The position numbers and the translations under genes are program-made. Shown here piece after piece: positions 1 through 5,787 of a DNA stretch of 5,787 bases (position 1 is its first letter; every line of letters begins with the position of its first letter). The stretch is from a bacterium. Lineage in GTDB: Bacteria > ARS69. The stretch lies in NCBI GenBank assembly GCA_025774865.1, contig JALGZO010000568.1:1-5787 (forward strand), read 5' to 3'. The notes under the pieces were generated by a model. The model ran no database searches. It saw only the letters and a program-made list of their open reading frames with translations, and had not been told where the DNA came from.

Positions 1-348
1 ATCCGCGATGGGAACGAACAGATAGCTCTCCAGCTGCCCGGCGAACGAATGCTCCCGCGAGTCCTCATCGACGGCGGAAGACCGGACCGCGAACGTCGGC
101 GGCGCCCCCGCGATTTCCCGCAGCGCGTCTCCGAGCTCGTCTTCGATCGTCGGTTCCAGACCGACGTCATCGTGCCACTGGCCCGTGACGCTCGCGTCGA
201 ACGCCTCCGGCGCCACGACCACCCAGGCCGGCACGGGGAAGCCCGCGTCGCTCAGACGAGCCAGCGCGGCGGCCTTGCCGCCCACCCGGTCCCGGCGGGC
301 GGCGCGCGGGGAGCGAATCACCGCGCTCGATTCGAGAACCGTCCACAT
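1..348 (-). CDS. PEP synthase / pyruvate phosphate dikinase-type ATP-binding protein, N-terminal part (3' end outside window)
   Basis: Only the first 116 residues are present; the gene continues past the left edge. They match the start of the PPDK_N (PEP/pyruvate-binding, ATP-grasp-like) domain. A glycine-lysine turn lies at residues 23-25 (RVGGKAAALARL), followed by GFPVPAWVVV at 36-45. The family signature FAVRSSAVDED at 86-96 contains the nucleotide-contacting Arg (R89), and SFAGQLESYLFV follows at 101-112. In the family this domain binds ATP and phosphorylates a mobile His domain, which passes phosphate to pyruvate (PEP synthase), or to a drug in rifampin phosphotransferases. Which type this is cannot be told without the C-terminal half. 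The start at 348 is preferred because AGGAGG (plus-strand 358-363) lies 9 bases upstream. In-frame ATGs at 357 and 372 also exist; the one at 372 would give an ATGA overlap with the RND gene. It is the last visible gene of the leftward operon. The domain call is firm; the substrate is unknown. Confidence 0.85.
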   Translation of the reverse strand, partial: MWTVLESSAVIRSPRAARRDRVGGKAAALARLSDAGFPVPAWVVVAPEAFDASVTGQWHDDVGLEPTIEDELGDALREIAGAPPTFAVRSSAVDEDSREHSFAGQLESYLFVPIAD

Positions 349-357
349 GGGAAGCAT

Positions 358-363
358 CCTCCT
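358..363 (-). promoter_or_regulatory. Strong Shine-Dalgarno deciding the start of the PEP-synthase-like gene
   Basis: On the minus strand AGGAGG is followed by nine bases and then the ATG at 348. It abuts the ATG at 357 with no spacer, which makes that codon an unlikely start. It lies downstream of the ATG at 372, so it cannot serve that codon. This is the clearest ribosome binding site in the leftward group and suggests the third gene can be translated independently of the RND gene. Confidence 0.6.
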
Positions 364-368
364 CGGGC

Positions 369-2702
369 TCATCCCGTTTCCGTGACGGGTTGGCGTGACC
401 GGGTTCCTTCGGCTGCAAACTCGGTTGCGTGTCGTGTTGCAAAGAGAAACGATGCGAACGCTGGCAACAGAAACAAATCCGTCGTGAGCGCGGCTATCAC
501 CGCGACGGCCGTCAGCAGACCGGGATTCCCCACTGCGTCGCTGGCGGCGAAGGAGATGACCAGGAAGCCCGCGGTGAAGACGAGGCTCGTCGACACGACG
601 GCCACGCCGCTGCTCCTCGCGACGTGTGCGATCGACTCCTCGAAGGAACGGCCCTTCGTCAGCTCTCGCCGGAGCCGGTAGAGCACGTGCACGGAGTCGT
701 CGACGATGATCCCCATGACGACGGCAGCCACCGTGACCGTGGCGAGGTCGAGCCGGATCCCCGCGAACCCCATGACCCCGAGCACCAGGCCCACGGGCAA
801 CAGGTTCGGGGGGATGGCCACGACCGCGTAGCGCCAGGAGCCCAGGACGAGGGTCACGATCACGAACACCGTGAGGAACGCCAGGGTGAAGCTCGTGACC
901 TGGTCGTCCAGGGTGTGCCTCACGATCTGCGAGTACAGCGGCAGGTACCCGCCCAGCGCGACCTCCGCGCGGTCTCCGAAGGCTCTCTGGGTCACGGACC
1001 TGGCGCGCTCGGCCAGTTCCCAGAACTCCCGAGCCGTGGCCATCGGCGTGGTCGCGGTCAGCCGGAGAGTCCGATCGTCCTCCGCCACCCAGCTCTTCAA
1101 GACGCCTTCGTGACCGGTCGCGTCCAGGAGAGCCGTGAGGTTCTCGACGTCTTCGTCGTACTCCGGCCTCCAGGGGCGTTCCAGCTCCTCGCCGGTCACG
1201 GCCACGTGGACGTCGCGAAGAACATCGCCCGCCGTCGTCGTCCGACCGATCGCCTCGACGGACTCGAGCTCCGCCTGCGCCGTGGCCAGCGCTCCGAGAA
1301 ACTCGGCCTTCCGCCACCCGCCCGTCTCGGCCACCCGCAACGTCATCTCGAGCGGGAAGGACGGTCCGACCGACTCTTCGATCGTGTCGGCGTCCGTACG
1401 CGCCGGGTGATCCCCGGGCAGGAACTCGAAGCTGGCCGTATCGACGACGATTCTTCCGGCTCCGTAGAGCGCGCCCGCGGCGAGAAGCACCGTGAGAGCC
1501 ACGACGAGTACCCGGTGACGTACCGAGAGGAGCATCAGACGCTCGACGAACGACCCCACGCGTCGGCTCGCGCCCGCCGGGGGGCGAAAGTTCGCGGCAT
1601 GCGGAATCATCGCCGCCGTCCCCACCACCGAGAACACGAACGCCAGTACGACTCCCACGGCTGCGAAGATGCCGTAGTCTCGCGTCACGGCCATGCTCGC
1701 GGTCCCGAGCGACAAGAACGCGGCCGCGGTGGTGAACATGTTGAAGAGGCACGGTCTCGAAATCCGCGCCAGGCTTCGAGTGAGCTTCCGGACTCCGCTC
1801 GCGGGGCGGGTGAGCGAGATGTCGATCTCCGTCGACATGTGAACCACATTGGCCACGCCGAGAATCATGACGAGAGGCGGAAGGGCGATCGTGATCATGT
1901 TGATGGAGCGGCCGGCCAGGGTCATCAAGCCGAACAACGCGAGATCGGCGAACGAAACCGCCACGAGAGCCAGCACCGTCCACACGACCCGCCGCGTGAC
2001 CGCGTAGAGCACGAACGCGACGACGGCGTAGGAGAGCCCGATGAAGCGAGCGCCGTCGCTGAGCGTGACCTCGTTGAGTGCCTCGTGCATGACGCCGACT
2101 CCGCCATGACTGGCGCGTTCGTCGCGCACCAGCCACGACTCGGTCGTGGCACGAATCTCGTCGATGATTCGACCGCGCTCGGTGTCGATCGTCGGCGTCG
2201 CGTCGAGCCACGTGAAGAGCACCAGCGTCTTTCCGTCCTGGCCCACCAGGTCCGAAGCCAGATGACGGCGCGCGATCAGATCTCGGGCCCGGTCGACGTC
2301 GTCGTCCTTCACCGGGGGAGCAACGACGGGCACGATCACCGGCCCGAGCATGCTTCCCTGCACCTTCTTCACGTTCGCGAGGCTGCGCACTCGATCGACG
2401 CCGTCGATAGCCTCGAGCTCACGGCTCAGATGCCACAGACGCTCCAGGCGACCGGGGTCGAAGGGGTCGGCAGTTCCGTGGATGGCGGTGACCACGACTT
2501 CGTCGTTGCCGAACTGTTCCAGGAAACCCCGGTAGGAAACGACCGTCGGGTCGTCTTCGACGAACCAGACCTCGAGCGAATTGTCGACGCTCAGCCGGGC
2601 GGCGTACGCGCCCATCACACCCACCACGGCGACGGATGCGAGCAGGGCGACGAGCCGGTGCCGAACGAGCGCTTCCACCGCGCGATCGAGCGTCCCCTTC
2701 AT
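369..2702 (-). CDS. RND superfamily permease, MMPL/HAE3 type (predicted lipid or amphiphile exporter)
   Basis: The protein has 777 residues in the duplicated RND layout of 12 predicted membrane helices. TM1 is at about 17-35, and the first large extracytoplasmic loop at 36-218. TM2-6 fall in about 220-366, with TM7 at 396-415. The second loop spans about 416-602, and TM8-12 about 603-754. At 777 residues it is shorter than AcrB-type pumps (over 1000) and fits the MMPL/HAE3 group, which often works on lipids or hopanoids without a dedicated adaptor. TM10 carries the proton-relay motif GIIVDDSVH (664-672, D668/D669). The matching TM4 stretch, ILGVANVVH (280-288), has A284 and N285 instead. The open frame extends upstream to 3410, but that part is the shadow of the neighbouring gene. 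The ATG at 2702 gives a normal cytoplasmic N-terminus (MKGTLDRAVEALVRHR) just before TM1 and overlaps the upstream stop as ATGA. The Shine-Dalgarno before it is weak, so translation is probably coupled. The family is certain; the substrate is inferred only from the BtaA-like neighbour. Confidence 0.93.
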   Translation of the reverse strand: MKGTLDRAVEALVRHRLVALLASVAVVGVMGAYAARLSVDNSLEVWFVEDDPTVVSYRGFLEQFGNDEVVVTAIHGTADPFDPGRLERLWHLSRELEAIDGVDRVRSLANVKKVQGSMLGPVIVPVVAPPVKDDDVDRARDLIARRHLASDLVGQDGKTLVLFTWLDATPTIDTERGRIIDEIRATTESWLVRDERASHGGVGVMHEALNEVTLSDGARFIGLSYAVVAFVLYAVTRRVVWTVLALVAVSFADLALFGLMTLAGRSINMITIALPPLVMILGVANVVHMSTEIDISLTRPASGVRKLTRSLARISRPCLFNMFTTAAAFLSLGTASMAVTRDYGIFAAVGVVLAFVFSVVGTAAMIPHAANFRPPAGASRRVGSFVERLMLLSVRHRVLVVALTVLLAAGALYGAGRIVVDTASFEFLPGDHPARTDADTIEESVGPSFPLEMTLRVAETGGWRKAEFLGALATAQAELESVEAIGRTTTAGDVLRDVHVAVTGEELERPWRPEYDEDVENLTALLDATGHEGVLKSWVAEDDRTLRLTATTPMATAREFWELAERARSVTQRAFGDRAEVALGGYLPLYSQIVRHTLDDQVTSFTLAFLTVFVIVTLVLGSWRYAVVAIPPNLLPVGLVLGVMGFAGIRLDLATVTVAAVVMGIIVDDSVHVLYRLRRELTKGRSFEESIAHVARSSGVAVVSTSLVFTAGFLVISFAASDAVGNPGLLTAVAVIAALTTDLFLLPAFASFLFATRHATEFAAEGTRSRQPVTETG

Positions 2703-3967
2703 CGCGGCACCGCCGATCGCGATCGCACGCGATGGCCCATTGCGGGCTCCTTGTGGGCGGTCAGCACGTGGTGAGCCCCGTAGAAGAACGAGCGGTCGTG
2801 CCGGTGGCACCACGCGCCGAGGTCCTCGTCCTCGGCGAGCTTCCCCTCCAGGGCCGCCGGCCGGGTTCGCCCAACCATCATCTCCCGGTAGCTGAGCACG
2901 GCGTTGTCGCGGCTGACGCGCCACAACTCGCCGAAGAGCCGGTCGGACGCCGCCTCGCTCATGTACTCGAAGATGTCCGACAGCGAGAACTTGCTGAACG
3001 ATCCCTCGGCGCGCTCGGGCAGGAAGCGTTCGATCTCGTCGTTGACGATCGTCACGCGGGAAAGAAGCCGGCGCAGCTTCGGATGGTTGTCTTCGATCAG
3101 CCAGGTGGGTCGCCGCCCGGGGGTCTCGTACGCGCCGCGCAGGATGTACTCGAGAAACCAGTTCGAGGCGACGGGAATCTCCGTGAGCCCGTGCCGCGCC
3201 CGCTCCCGGACGGCCGACGCCACGTCGTCTTCGACGTATCGGAACATGGCGGGATCGCGGCCGAGCCGCGCCATCACCGCTCGGTCGAAGAACAGGCGGA
3301 ACAGTGTGCGCCAGCGAACGCCGTCCCAGCGCCTCCGGTAGAAGTCGCGCTGCTCGTCGAGCGTCCGGCACGCGAGCAATTCGTCCCGGGTGCGCCGCGA
3401 GTGCACCCACGGCAGCGAGCAGCGACGAAACAGCGCGAAGTACCGCTCGAAGCGACCGACGTGGATGACGCCGCGCTCGATCAGCCGGGGGTGGGCGTCC
3501 CAGAACTCGCCGGCCGGTCCGGAGAGCGCGTCACGAATCCGCCGGTAGGTACGTGCGCGTCCGGGCGACGGAGAAACGCCGACGAACTCGAGCAGCTCTC
3601 CGTGGCTCAGCTTCTCCAGGGCCGCCATCTTGAGCTCGAGGAGACAGCACTGCGAGAAGTTGAAATCCAGGGCGGTCAGCGAGCGAGGCTCGTCCAGGAG
3701 GTAGGCGAGGGCGTTGTCGCCCGAGGCGGCGATCGTGAACACGTCGTCGCGGGGACCGATGTCCAGCGCCCGGCGGTCCACCTCCGGATCTTCCCAGGAC
3801 TGCGAGTAGAGGATGCTCCGAAAGACCCGCTCGACGCGGATCTCGCTCTTCGGGACGGAGCCGTTCGCTTCTCCGCACAGGGGTGTGCGGTCTCCGGCAC
3901 AGGTCGAAGGACGATCCTGACGCGGTCGCTCCGCGGCCAACTGCCCTCTTCCCGACAGCTTGGACAT
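2699..3967 (-). CDS. DUF3419 / BtaA-like S-adenosylmethionine 3-amino-3-carboxypropyltransferase
   Basis: The protein has 422 residues and is soluble, with no signal peptide or membrane helix seen. The conserved domain begins near residue 45. YSQSWEDPEVD (54-64) is typical of the family. A Rossmann-type SAM site follows: DVFTIAASGDNALAYLL (75-91), then LTALDFNFSQCCLLELK (97-113), with D101 at the end of strand 2. The C-terminal half holds VTIVNDEIE (305-313), SKFSLSDIFEYM (325-336) and FFYGAHHVLTAHK (394-406). Characterised BtaA enzymes, of similar length, transfer the aminocarboxypropyl group of SAM to diacylglycerol, giving diacylglyceryl-homoserine, the precursor of betaine lipid DGTS. BtaB then trimethylates it, but no BtaB is in the window. 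The ATG at 3967 is chosen because GAGG lies 6 bases upstream. The frame stays open to a TTG at 4093, but the added 42 residues look like non-coding leader. It is the first gene of the leftward operon and overlaps the RND gene as ATGA. The family is firm; diacylglycerol as acceptor is likely but not proven. Confidence 0.88.
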   Translation of the reverse strand: MSKLSGRGQLAAERPRQDRPSTCAGDRTPLCGEANGSVPKSEIRVERVFRSILYSQSWEDPEVDRRALDIGPRDDVFTIAASGDNALAYLLDEPRSLTALDFNFSQCCLLELKMAALEKLSHGELLEFVGVSPSPGRARTYRRIRDALSGPAGEFWDAHPRLIERGVIHVGRFERYFALFRRCSLPWVHSRRTRDELLACRTLDEQRDFYRRRWDGVRWRTLFRLFFDRAVMARLGRDPAMFRYVEDDVASAVRERARHGLTEIPVASNWFLEYILRGAYETPGRRPTWLIEDNHPKLRRLLSRVTIVNDEIERFLPERAEGSFSKFSLSDIFEYMSEAASDRLFGELWRVSRDNAVLSYREMMVGRTRPAALEGKLAEDEDLGAWCHRHDRSFFYGAHHVLTAHKEPAMGHRVRSRSAVPR

Positions 3968-3995
3968 CTCCGACCTCGTTTCGTGGTGCCCGTCA

Positions 3996-4009
3996 GTCGT
4001 TCCGACGAC
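3996..4009. other. Short inverted repeat in the leader of the BtaA-like gene
   Basis: GTCGT-TCCG-ACGAC forms a perfect 5-bp stem with a 4-base loop, 28 bases upstream of the ATG at 3967. In the leftward transcript it would sit just before the ribosome binding site. It is short and could be chance in GC-rich DNA. Confidence 0.25.
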
Positions 4010-4071
4010 CCTCCACTGCAAAGAGCGGACCGCGACGCTCCCCGTCCCCGCCCGTGCGCCCTGCCGCACAG

Positions 4072-4095
4072 CATTGTGAGATTCCGTCGACAATG
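4072..4095. repeat. CATTGT-N12-ACAATG dyad, possible operator
   Basis: This is a perfect 6-bp inverted repeat with arms at 4072-4077 and 4090-4095 and a 12-base spacer. It lies near the middle of the divergent region and is unusually AT-rich for its surroundings. The layout would suit a dimeric regulator acting on both gene groups. However, arms of 6 bp with a free choice of spacer are expected about once by chance in a region of this length, so it is only a candidate. Confidence 0.3.
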
Positions 4096-4179
4096 TCCGC
4101 TCGCCCCGACGCGGTGACCGAGCGCCTGCTTGCGCTCAACTCACCGCCCCCGACCGACTTGGCGAGTTCTGCCCACGAC

Positions 4180-4195
4180 TGGCCCGTGTCTTGAA
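4180..4195 (+). promoter_or_regulatory. Sigma-54-like -24/-12 element upstream of the SDR gene
   Basis: TGGCCCGTGTCTTGAA fits the sigma-54 consensus TGGCACG-N4-TTGCA at most positions, including the -24 GG (4181-4182) and the TTG of the -12 box (4191-4193), with correct spacing. The invariant C of the -12 GC is replaced by A at 4194, which would weaken it. The predicted transcript would start near 4205 and leave a leader of about 33 bases containing the ribosome binding site. No sigma-54 activator gene is in the window. Confidence 0.25.
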
Positions 4196-4223
4196 AGAGA
4201 CCGGTCGAGAGATCGCAACCGAA

Positions 4224-4231
4224 GGGGGAGG
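4224..4231 (+). promoter_or_regulatory. Shine-Dalgarno deciding the SDR start
   Basis: GGGGGAGG lies with its GGAGG core (4227-4231) 6 bases before the ATG at 4238. This rules out the in-frame TTG at 4130 as the likely start; the 36 residues that start would add are Arg-rich and come before the conserved Rossmann strand. Confidence 0.75.
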
Positions 4232-4237
4232 CGGACC

Positions 4238-5323
4238 ATGTCGATCGCGATCGCGAAGCACATCCTTCTCACCGGCGCGACCGGAGTGCTGGGCCGCGAG
4301 CTGGTCCCACGTCTCTTCCGGGAGCATCCGGGCGCCCGGATCACTTGCCTGCTCCGGCCCGATCGGAACGGTTCGATCGCAGAGCGACACGATTCCTTGG
4401 GGTCCGCCCGCGACGCCGGACGGCTCGACGCCGTGGCTGGCGACATCGCAGTCCCACACCTCGGACTGGACGCCACGACGAGAAGAGACCTGCGTCGCTC
4501 GGTCACGCACGTGATCCACGGTGCCGCGACGACCCGTCTGGACGAGGCGCCGGAGATCGCCAAGAGCATCAACTTCGACGGAACGGTGCGAGTCCTCGCG
4601 TTCGCGGAGTCCTGTCGAAACCTGGAGCTCTTCGCTCACGTGAGCACGGCGTACGTCTGCGGAGATCGCGAGGGTCTCGTTCTCGAGAGTGATCTGTGGC
4701 GGGATCAGAGCTTCTTGAACTCCTACGAGGAGACCAAGTGCCGCAGCGAGTTCGAGGTGCGCCGCCGATCGCTCGATCTGCCGGTCGCGGTGTTCCGCCC
4801 GAGCATCATCGTGGGGGACAGCCGGGACGGGCGCATCGCCTCGTTCGGCTCCCTGTACAGCCCGCTTCGCCACATCGCGGAGGGCACGCTCCGCCGGATG
4901 CCGTGTTCCGCGGAGGCCCGGGTCGATCTGATCCCGGTGGACTACGTGGCGGAGGCGATCGCGCGGCTCACCGCGCGAAAGTGTGCGGTCGGCGAGGTCT
5001 ATCAGCTCTGCGCCGGTCCCGGCCGTCGCGTGACGATGAAGCACCTCTTCGGGGAGACGATCCGCATCGCGGGGAATGGCGCCGGTCCTCCGATGCGCTT
5101 CGATCCGGGCGGGTTGCGCGTGGCCCCGGAGGGGACGCCGCCCCGGCTCCGTGTCTTCTTCGACTACCTGCACTTCGATCGCGAGTTCTCGATCGCGCGC
5201 GTGCAGGAACATCTCGGCGCGGATGTCGTATCGCCGCCGGCGGACTTCGTCACCCCGATGCTCGAGTACTGCCGGCGAACCGACTGGGGCCGGCGCTCCG
5301 CCCGAGAAGAAGTCCTGGCATGA
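4238..5323 (+). CDS. Extended SDR oxidoreductase, thioester-reductase / fatty acyl-CoA reductase-like (NAD_binding_4)
   Basis: The protein has 361 residues, is soluble and spans a complete extended SDR fold. The N-terminal strand leads into the dinucleotide site TGATGVLG (12-19). R40 in CLLRPDR (37-43) sits where NADPH-preferring members carry an arginine. Next come VAGDI (66-70), HGAA (94-97), the catalytic strand HVSTAYV (134-140), and YEETK (163-167) providing Tyr163 and Lys167. VFRPSIIVGDS (185-195) and a substrate-side segment, LIPVDYVAEAI (231-241), follow. This order and wording match the reductase (R) domains and fatty acyl reductases that reduce acyl thioesters to aldehydes or alcohols with NADPH. 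Here the domain stands alone, with no adenylation, carrier or C-terminal sterile domain. A sugar-nucleotide or sterol-type SDR remains possible. The start is set by GGGGGAGG six bases upstream. The stop overlaps the lipid-kinase start as ATGA, so the two products are probably made together. The fold is firm; the substrate is inferred. Confidence 0.88.
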   Translation: MSIAIAKHILLTGATGVLGRELVPRLFREHPGARITCLLRPDRNGSIAERHDSLGSARDAGRLDAVAGDIAVPHLGLDATTRRDLRRSVTHVIHGAATTRLDEAPEIAKSINFDGTVRVLAFAESCRNLELFAHVSTAYVCGDREGLVLESDLWRDQSFLNSYEETKCRSEFEVRRRSLDLPVAVFRPSIIVGDSRDGRIASFGSLYSPLRHIAEGTLRRMPCSAEARVDLIPVDYVAEAIARLTARKCAVGEVYQLCAGPGRRVTMKHLFGETIRIAGNGAGPPMRFDPGGLRVAPEGTPPRLRVFFDYLHFDREFSIARVQEHLGADVVSPPADFVTPMLEYCRRTDWGRRSAREEVLA

Positions 5324-5787
5324 GGTTCCTTTTCGTCGTGAACCGATCCGCCGGCCGCGTGAACGAGCCGGCGCTCCGGGCTCGGCTGGAACGAGAGTTC
5401 CGTGGCCACGAGTTCTCGATCGCGCACGAGACTCCGTCACGACCCGCGCTCGCCTCGGCGGGTCCGGACCTCGTCGTGGTCGCGGTCGGCGGCGACGGCA
5501 CGGTACAGCGCATTCTCCGGCGGGTCGGCACCCCGTTCCCATGCCCGCTCGGCATCCTGCCGCTCGGCACCGCGAACGACCTGGCCGGGGCCGCCGGGAT
5601 TCCGAGCGACTTCGCGGGAGCGTGCGCCGTCCTGCGGCGCGGCTCCACACGAAGGATCGACTTGATGGAAGTGAACGGGATCCCGTTCGCGACGGCGGGG
5701 GGCCTCGGACTTCCCGCCTGGGTGGCGAAGCGCGCGGACCGCCTGCGCGCCGGTCGTCTCGTCGGCCGGCTCGCCCGTCGCTGCGGG
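5320..5787 (+). CDS. Diacylglycerol kinase family lipid kinase, N-terminal part (3' end outside window)
   Basis: The first 156 residues are present and the frame is open to the right edge. They cover most of the DAGK catalytic domain: FVVNRSAG (5-12), the nucleotide-binding GGDGT (57-61) after the hydrophobic strand DLVVVAVGGDG (50-60), and the hallmark PLGTANDLAG (81-90). RRIDLMEVNG (111-120) follows, with the conserved Asp114 starting the second sub-domain. Family members (DgkB, YegS, sphingosine kinase) phosphorylate diacylglycerol or related lipid alcohols with ATP at the inner face of the membrane; full length is usually about 300 residues. The start overlaps the SDR stop as ATGA, with only a weak purine-rich GAGAAGAAG upstream, so translation is probably coupled. 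It may return diacylglycerol to phosphatidate, or phosphorylate the lipid product of the SDR step. The exact substrate cannot be told. Confidence 0.9.
   Translation, partial: MRFLFVVNRSAGRVNEPALRARLEREFRGHEFSIAHETPSRPALASAGPDLVVVAVGGDGTVQRILRRVGTPFPCPLGILPLGTANDLAGAAGIPSDFAGACAVLRRGSTRRIDLMEVNGIPFATAGGLGLPAWVAKRADRLRAGRLVGRLARRCG

Larger units (their letters stand above)
3968..4237. promoter_or_regulatory. Divergent intergenic region with the promoters of both gene groups
   Basis: This 270-bp stretch separates the two translation starts and is the only sizeable non-coding DNA in the window, so both promoters should lie here. I found no convincing -35/-10 pair in either direction. What can be seen is a small hairpin near the leftward start (3996-4009), a CATTGT/ACAATG dyad (4072-4095), an imperfect dyad (AACTCACC at 4138-4145 against GGCGAGTT at 4161-4168, 7 of 8 pairs), and a sigma-54-like element (4180-4195) just upstream of the rightward gene. 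Frames open through parts of it start with TTG and have no family-like sequence. Confidence 0.6.

Noticed and set aside
49-681. A 210-residue plus-strand open frame near the left edge
   Set aside because: It spans the junction of two minus-strand genes, is Arg-rich, and has no ribosome binding site or recognisable domain.
429-2774. A 781-residue open frame on the plus strand
   Set aside because: It lies opposite the RND gene, is made of His/Arg/Asp/Glu-rich low-complexity sequence with no recognisable motif, and is what strong third-position GC bias produces on the antisense strand.
2703-3410. N-terminal extension of the RND frame (about 236 residues before MKGTLDRAV)
   Set aside because: It is Arg/Pro/Ala-rich, overlaps the well-supported DUF3419 gene in another frame, and the ATG at 2702 gives the normal RND N-terminus with an ATGA overlap.
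3968-4093. Longer DUF3419 start at a TTG (4093)
   Set aside because: The added 42 residues have no family similarity I can see, TTG is a rare start, and the ATG at 3967 has a well-spaced GAGG upstream.
2636-4117. A 493-residue plus-strand open frame over the DUF3419 gene
   Set aside because: It is an antisense shadow: no domain motif is visible, while the opposite strand carries a clear SAM-binding family protein.
4245-4256. TCGCGATCGCGA palindrome at the SDR start; GCGATCGC also occurs at 2719-2726 and 4955-4962
   Set aside because: Two of the three copies lie in plain coding sequence (GCG/ATC/GCG-type codon runs). Although reminiscent of the HIP1 octamer, three copies in a GC-rich window are not enough to call a repeat family or site.
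4136-5650. A 504-residue minus-strand open frame over the SDR and DAGK genes
   Set aside because: It is Arg-rich with no motifs and runs across two clearly coding plus-strand genes.

Overview
The window is GC-rich (clearly above 60% by eye) and fully packed with genes. Third codon positions are strongly biased to G or C, which is why long spurious frames lie opposite the real genes. It holds two divergent gene groups around one roughly 270-bp intergenic region. The lack of introns, the Shine-Dalgarno sequences and the ATGA stop/start overlaps show it is bacterial. An RND/MMPL permease beside a BtaA-like lipid enzyme suits a high-GC Gram-negative or environmental lineage (for example Proteobacteria, Myxococcota, Acidobacteria or a related uncultured phylum). 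I cannot name the taxon from sequence alone.

Leftward group (minus strand, read from right to left): a DUF3419/BtaA-family protein (3967 to 2699), predicted to transfer the 3-amino-3-carboxypropyl group of S-adenosylmethionine; then a 777-residue, 12-TM RND-superfamily (MMPL/HAE3-type) permease (2702 to 369); then the first 116 residues of a PEP-synthase/pyruvate-phosphate-dikinase-type ATP-binding protein, which runs off the left edge. The first junction is an ATGA overlap. The second is either an ATGA overlap or a 20-bp gap, depending on which start is used. This looks like one operon.

Rightward group (plus strand): a stand-alone thioester-reductase/fatty-acyl-reductase-like SDR (4238 to 5323), joined by an ATGA overlap to a diacylglycerol-kinase-family lipid kinase (5320 onward), which runs off the right edge.

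Taken together, four of the five genes point to membrane lipid chemistry: a possible homoserine/betaine-lipid head-group transferase, a lipid-type RND exporter, an acyl-thioester reductase and a lipid kinase. My working inference is a lipid modification and export locus with divergent transcription units. The BtaB N-methyltransferase that would complete betaine lipid synthesis is not in the window, and the PEP-synthase-like gene is an unexplained partner. No RNA gene, mobile element, CRISPR array or convincing terminator was seen.
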